The notes beneath the pieces are model-generated. The model did no database searches and had not been told where the DNA came from. It saw nothing but the letters and a program-made list of their open reading frames with translations. Source: Erpobdella octoculata (lineage: Eukaryota > Annelida > Clitellata > Hirudinida > Erpobdellidae). Taken from it: a stretch of 64,000 nt of DNA. Below, in pieces: positions 59,813-64,000 of the stretch. The position numbers were made by a program, and so were the translations under genes. Numbering within the stretch: position 1 is the first letter of the stretch; each line of letters starts with the position of its first letter. The stretch covers positions 487,001 through 551,000 of the forward strand of contig OZ022245.1 of the NCBI GenBank assembly GCA_963978895.1. Direction: 5' to 3'.

Positions 59813-60245
59813 GAGGTGATAAGTTTCCCCTATTGAGTGAGTGAGTGAGTGAGTGAGTGAGTGAGTGAGTGAGTGAGTGAGTGAGTGAGTGAGTGAGTGA
59901 GTGAGTGAGTGAGTGAGTGAGGTGAGTGAGTGAGTGAGTGAGTGAGTGAGTGAGTGAGTGAGTGAGTGAGTGAGTGAGTGAGTGAGTGAGTGAGTGAGTG
60001 AGTGAGTGAGTGAGTGAGTGAGTGAGTGAGTGAGTGAGTGAGTGAGTGAGTGAGTGAGTGAGTGAGTGAGTGAGTGAGTGAGTGAGTGAGTGAGTGAGTG
60101 AGTGAGTGAGTGAGTGAGTGAGTGAGTGAGTGAGTGAGTGAGTGAGTGAGTGAGTGAGTGAGTGAGTGAGTGAGTGAGTGAGTGAGTGAGTGAGTGAGTG
60201 AGTGAGTGAGTGAGTGAGTGAGTGAGGTGATAAGTTTCCCCTATT
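59813..60245. repeat. GAGT tetranucleotide array bracketed by 22-bp direct repeats
   Basis: About 97 GAGT units (59835-60223, one GAGG interruption near 59920) lie between two exact copies of a 22-bp sequence beginning GAGGTGATAAG (59813-59834 and 60224-60245). Confidence 0.95.
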
Positions 60246-60354
60246 AATTTCGCATTTAAAGCAAAAGATGAAATATTTTATTTACTTTGAAAACCTCATA
60301 ATTTCCCGTTAGTTTAACTGTCCCATAGCTATCATCACCTTCATTATTTTCTTT

Positions 60355-61144
<790 letters not shown>

Positions 61145-61306
61145 AACTACTCGGCTTATTCATCAACGCGATTGTGATTTCCATCAACGTCCTTTCCGTT
61201 CCACGTTTCTCCATCATCGCATCGGACATCTGCACGAAAGGAGAGAACAGTCTTTTCGTCATCATCATCATCACCGTCGTCATCATCATCATCATCATCA
61301 TCATCG

Positions 61307-61344
<38 letters not shown>

Positions 61345-61366
61345 GTCATCATCGTCATCATCATCA

Positions 61367-62039
61367 CTCTGCAATTTTCATAATCCTTTTATGGTTTTAT
61401 TAAGCTGACCCTGACTTTTCTCACTCCAACGTACAAATAATATTTCTTAACGTATTTATAAATTTAATATGAAACAACTAGAGATGAACCGTCAATAATG
61501 ACGGATTTTTTAAGTATAAACATATTTTAGCACTACCTAACAGCTTTACGCGAAGCTCTACACATTTTCCACTAGTCGGATCTGGTAAAGTCGGGTCGGG
61601 TAAAATCGGGTCGGGTAAAGTCGGGTCGGGTAAAAAACTAAAAACGCCCGTTTTGCAAAATTCTCTAAAAGTTTAAATAAATTATAAACATAAAAGCGTG
61701 GTGCGCAATCGTTGCAATCGTTATGTGTTAAAGAAAACGCCCCACGCTTTTATGTTTATATTTCATTTTATATACATTTTAGAGAATTTTACAAAATAGG
61801 CGTCTTTAATTTTTAAATCAAAATGTATTTTGTATTTTTTTTATAATAGTTTATAGTTCTTTAAACCAGGTGTTTTAAGACTGAATTGGCTGTATGTAGG
61901 AAGCATTTAAGTACTTCCTGTCGTGGATCATAATTTGATCTTTTTAACTTTTCCCTCCTCCTTTTTCCAGGCTTGGGACTGGCTTGCAATTAGAGAGGCG
62001 GAGTTATTTATTTTCTATTTTTTAAATTATTTATATTGA
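61367..62039. other. Intergenic region holding an inverted-repeat element
   Basis: GGGTAAAGTCGGGTCGGG repeats (61580-61632) precede a long imperfect palindrome (61630-61815). No gene is seen. Confidence 0.55.
61630..61815. repeat. Long inverted repeat (foldback), ~60-bp arms and ~32-nt loop
   Basis: Arm 61645-61705 is complementary to 61738-61802 apart from a few mismatches and a small length difference. Shared blocks include AAAATTCTCTAAAA and ATAAACATAAAAGCGTGG. Similarity continues weakly to about 61630 and 61815. A transcript would fold into a long hairpin. Confidence 0.8.
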
Positions 62040-62426
62040 CGTCACCGCTTGCTTGCTTGCATGTTTGTTGCAAACCTTGAAAGTGAAAATTAACTAACTT
62101 CCCGTCATCCAATCTAGCTGAAATTTGAAATATAGTCTCGCTTTTTATGACAATGCATTTTATGAAGGCTTAAAAATTTGAAAAAAAGTGATTAAACACA
62201 ATAATTATCTAAGTTTAAAAAAAAATCAAACACAATTATGTAGATGCTAACATTTAAAAAAAAATTGCGTTTTAAAAGAAAAATTTGCATTAAATGAAAA
62301 GCATGCGTATCATGAAATATGAAGGATTTGTTTAAACAAAACCTCGTTTTTATGGCTTACTTGTCTTTAAGATTTAAAAACAGCAATCACAAAAAACCCG
62401 GGTAACGCCGGGTATTAGAGCTCGTT
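62040..62426 (+). mobile_element. Helitron-like 3' end fragment
   Basis: Contains the family motif ACTTCCCGTCATCCAATCTA (62098-62117) and ends with the hairpin ACCCGG-GTAACG-CCGGGT followed shortly by GAGCTCG and T. A GC hairpin a few bases before a CTRR end with a following T is the Helitron 3' pattern; here CTAG would be changed to CTCG. Confidence 0.5.
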
Positions 62427-63421
<995 letters not shown>

Positions 63422-63595
63422 CAGGGACGGAACCAGGGGGTAGGGAATGTATCCCCACCAGAGTATCAATTAAATTTTTGGGGTAGAATACCCGGTTTTT
63501 GGAAAATAACTGTAGTTGTAGTTAGCTTTTTGGGGGAAGATTCTGAAAAATTTTGGAAGAACATCCCCCACTAGGAATTTCTGGATCCGCCACTG
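63422..63595 (-). mobile_element. hAT-like MITE copy 3 (174 bp)
   Basis: Left end CAGGGACGGAACCAG, right end CTGGATCCGCCACTG (complement CAGTGGCGGATCCAG). It is flanked by TGGGTTTC and TGGGCTTC, an 8-bp duplication with one difference. Inverted relative to copies 1 and 2. Confidence 0.8.
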
Positions 63596-64000
63596 TGGGC
63601 TTCTACTAATGAACTTGTTTTTTTTTTCAAAGACATCGGTAGAACATGGTATACAGTACGTAGTACACAAAAACGACTTTTAACGCGTCATCATGTCCTA
63701 ATACTTGATCATACATCACACAACAGTACAGAACTCCGATTTCATCCGAGATTTCATGTCAATATTGAAAATAAGTTTTCACGGTTGTGGTTGATGCAGT
63801 GAGTGCTTTCAACGTTTTCCATAACATTTTTTAAGGAGAGGTGTCAGTAAGAAAACGTTTACGAATAAAAAAAAACTTCCAAAATTGTAGATCTCCATTA
63901 TGGTTTGTCGGTGACGACGATGACGACGACGACGACGGTGATGATGATAATGATGATGATGATGGTGGTGGTGATGATGATGACGATGATGATGACGATG
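63596..64000. other. AT-rich DNA ending in a GAT/GAC array
   Basis: No gene is seen. A GAC/GAT array begins near 63912 and runs off the window. Confidence 0.6.

Overview
The window reads as animal (metazoan) nuclear DNA: three multi-exon genes with GT-AG (and one GC-AG) introns, GC-richer exons in AT-rich introns, and many microsatellites, minisatellites, SINE/LINE pieces and non-autonomous DNA transposons. Gene content (an invertebrate-type anionic Cys-loop receptor, a DDX6/Me31B helicase) and the abundance of GAT/ATC arrays fit a lophotrochozoan such as an annelid or mollusc best, but the sequence alone does not settle the species. A 200-N gap (47866-48065) shows it is an assembled scaffold.

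Layout. 1-463: last coding exon of an unrecognised gene (+), with polyadenylation signals at 824-848. 2204-7854: an 8-exon gene (+) for a 451-aa protein that I do not recognise; it has an N-terminal PPPY motif and an internal two-fold duplication. 14697-17653: a 9-exon gene (-) for a DDX6/Dhh1-type DEAD-box RNA helicase (457 aa). 27669-49117: a 10-exon gene (-) for an anion-selective Cys-loop receptor subunit (about 417 aa), from the signal-peptide exon at 49050-49117 to the M4 exon at 27669-27848; most of its 21 kb is repeat-filled intron. No gene is supported from 49118 to 64000, which is mainly simple repeat and transposon debris.

The repeat landscape is the unusual part. It includes three hAT-like MITEs with matching 8-bp target duplications, a 1.4-kb foldback (TU/FB-like) element whose inverted ends are tandem arrays of a 15-bp unit, Helitron-like pieces with ~262-bp internal tandem units, tRNA-derived SINEs, LINE 3' fragments, an ATTTC/ACTTC array of about 1 kb, an uninterrupted TCA array of about 211 units, a ~390-bp GAGT array between 22-bp direct repeats, and a 397-nt pure purine tract. 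GAT/ATC arrays repeatedly abut splice sites of the real genes.

The three complete genes have no evident shared pathway: one acts in cytoplasmic mRNA repression and decay, one in inhibitory ligand-gated chloride signalling, and one has unknown function.
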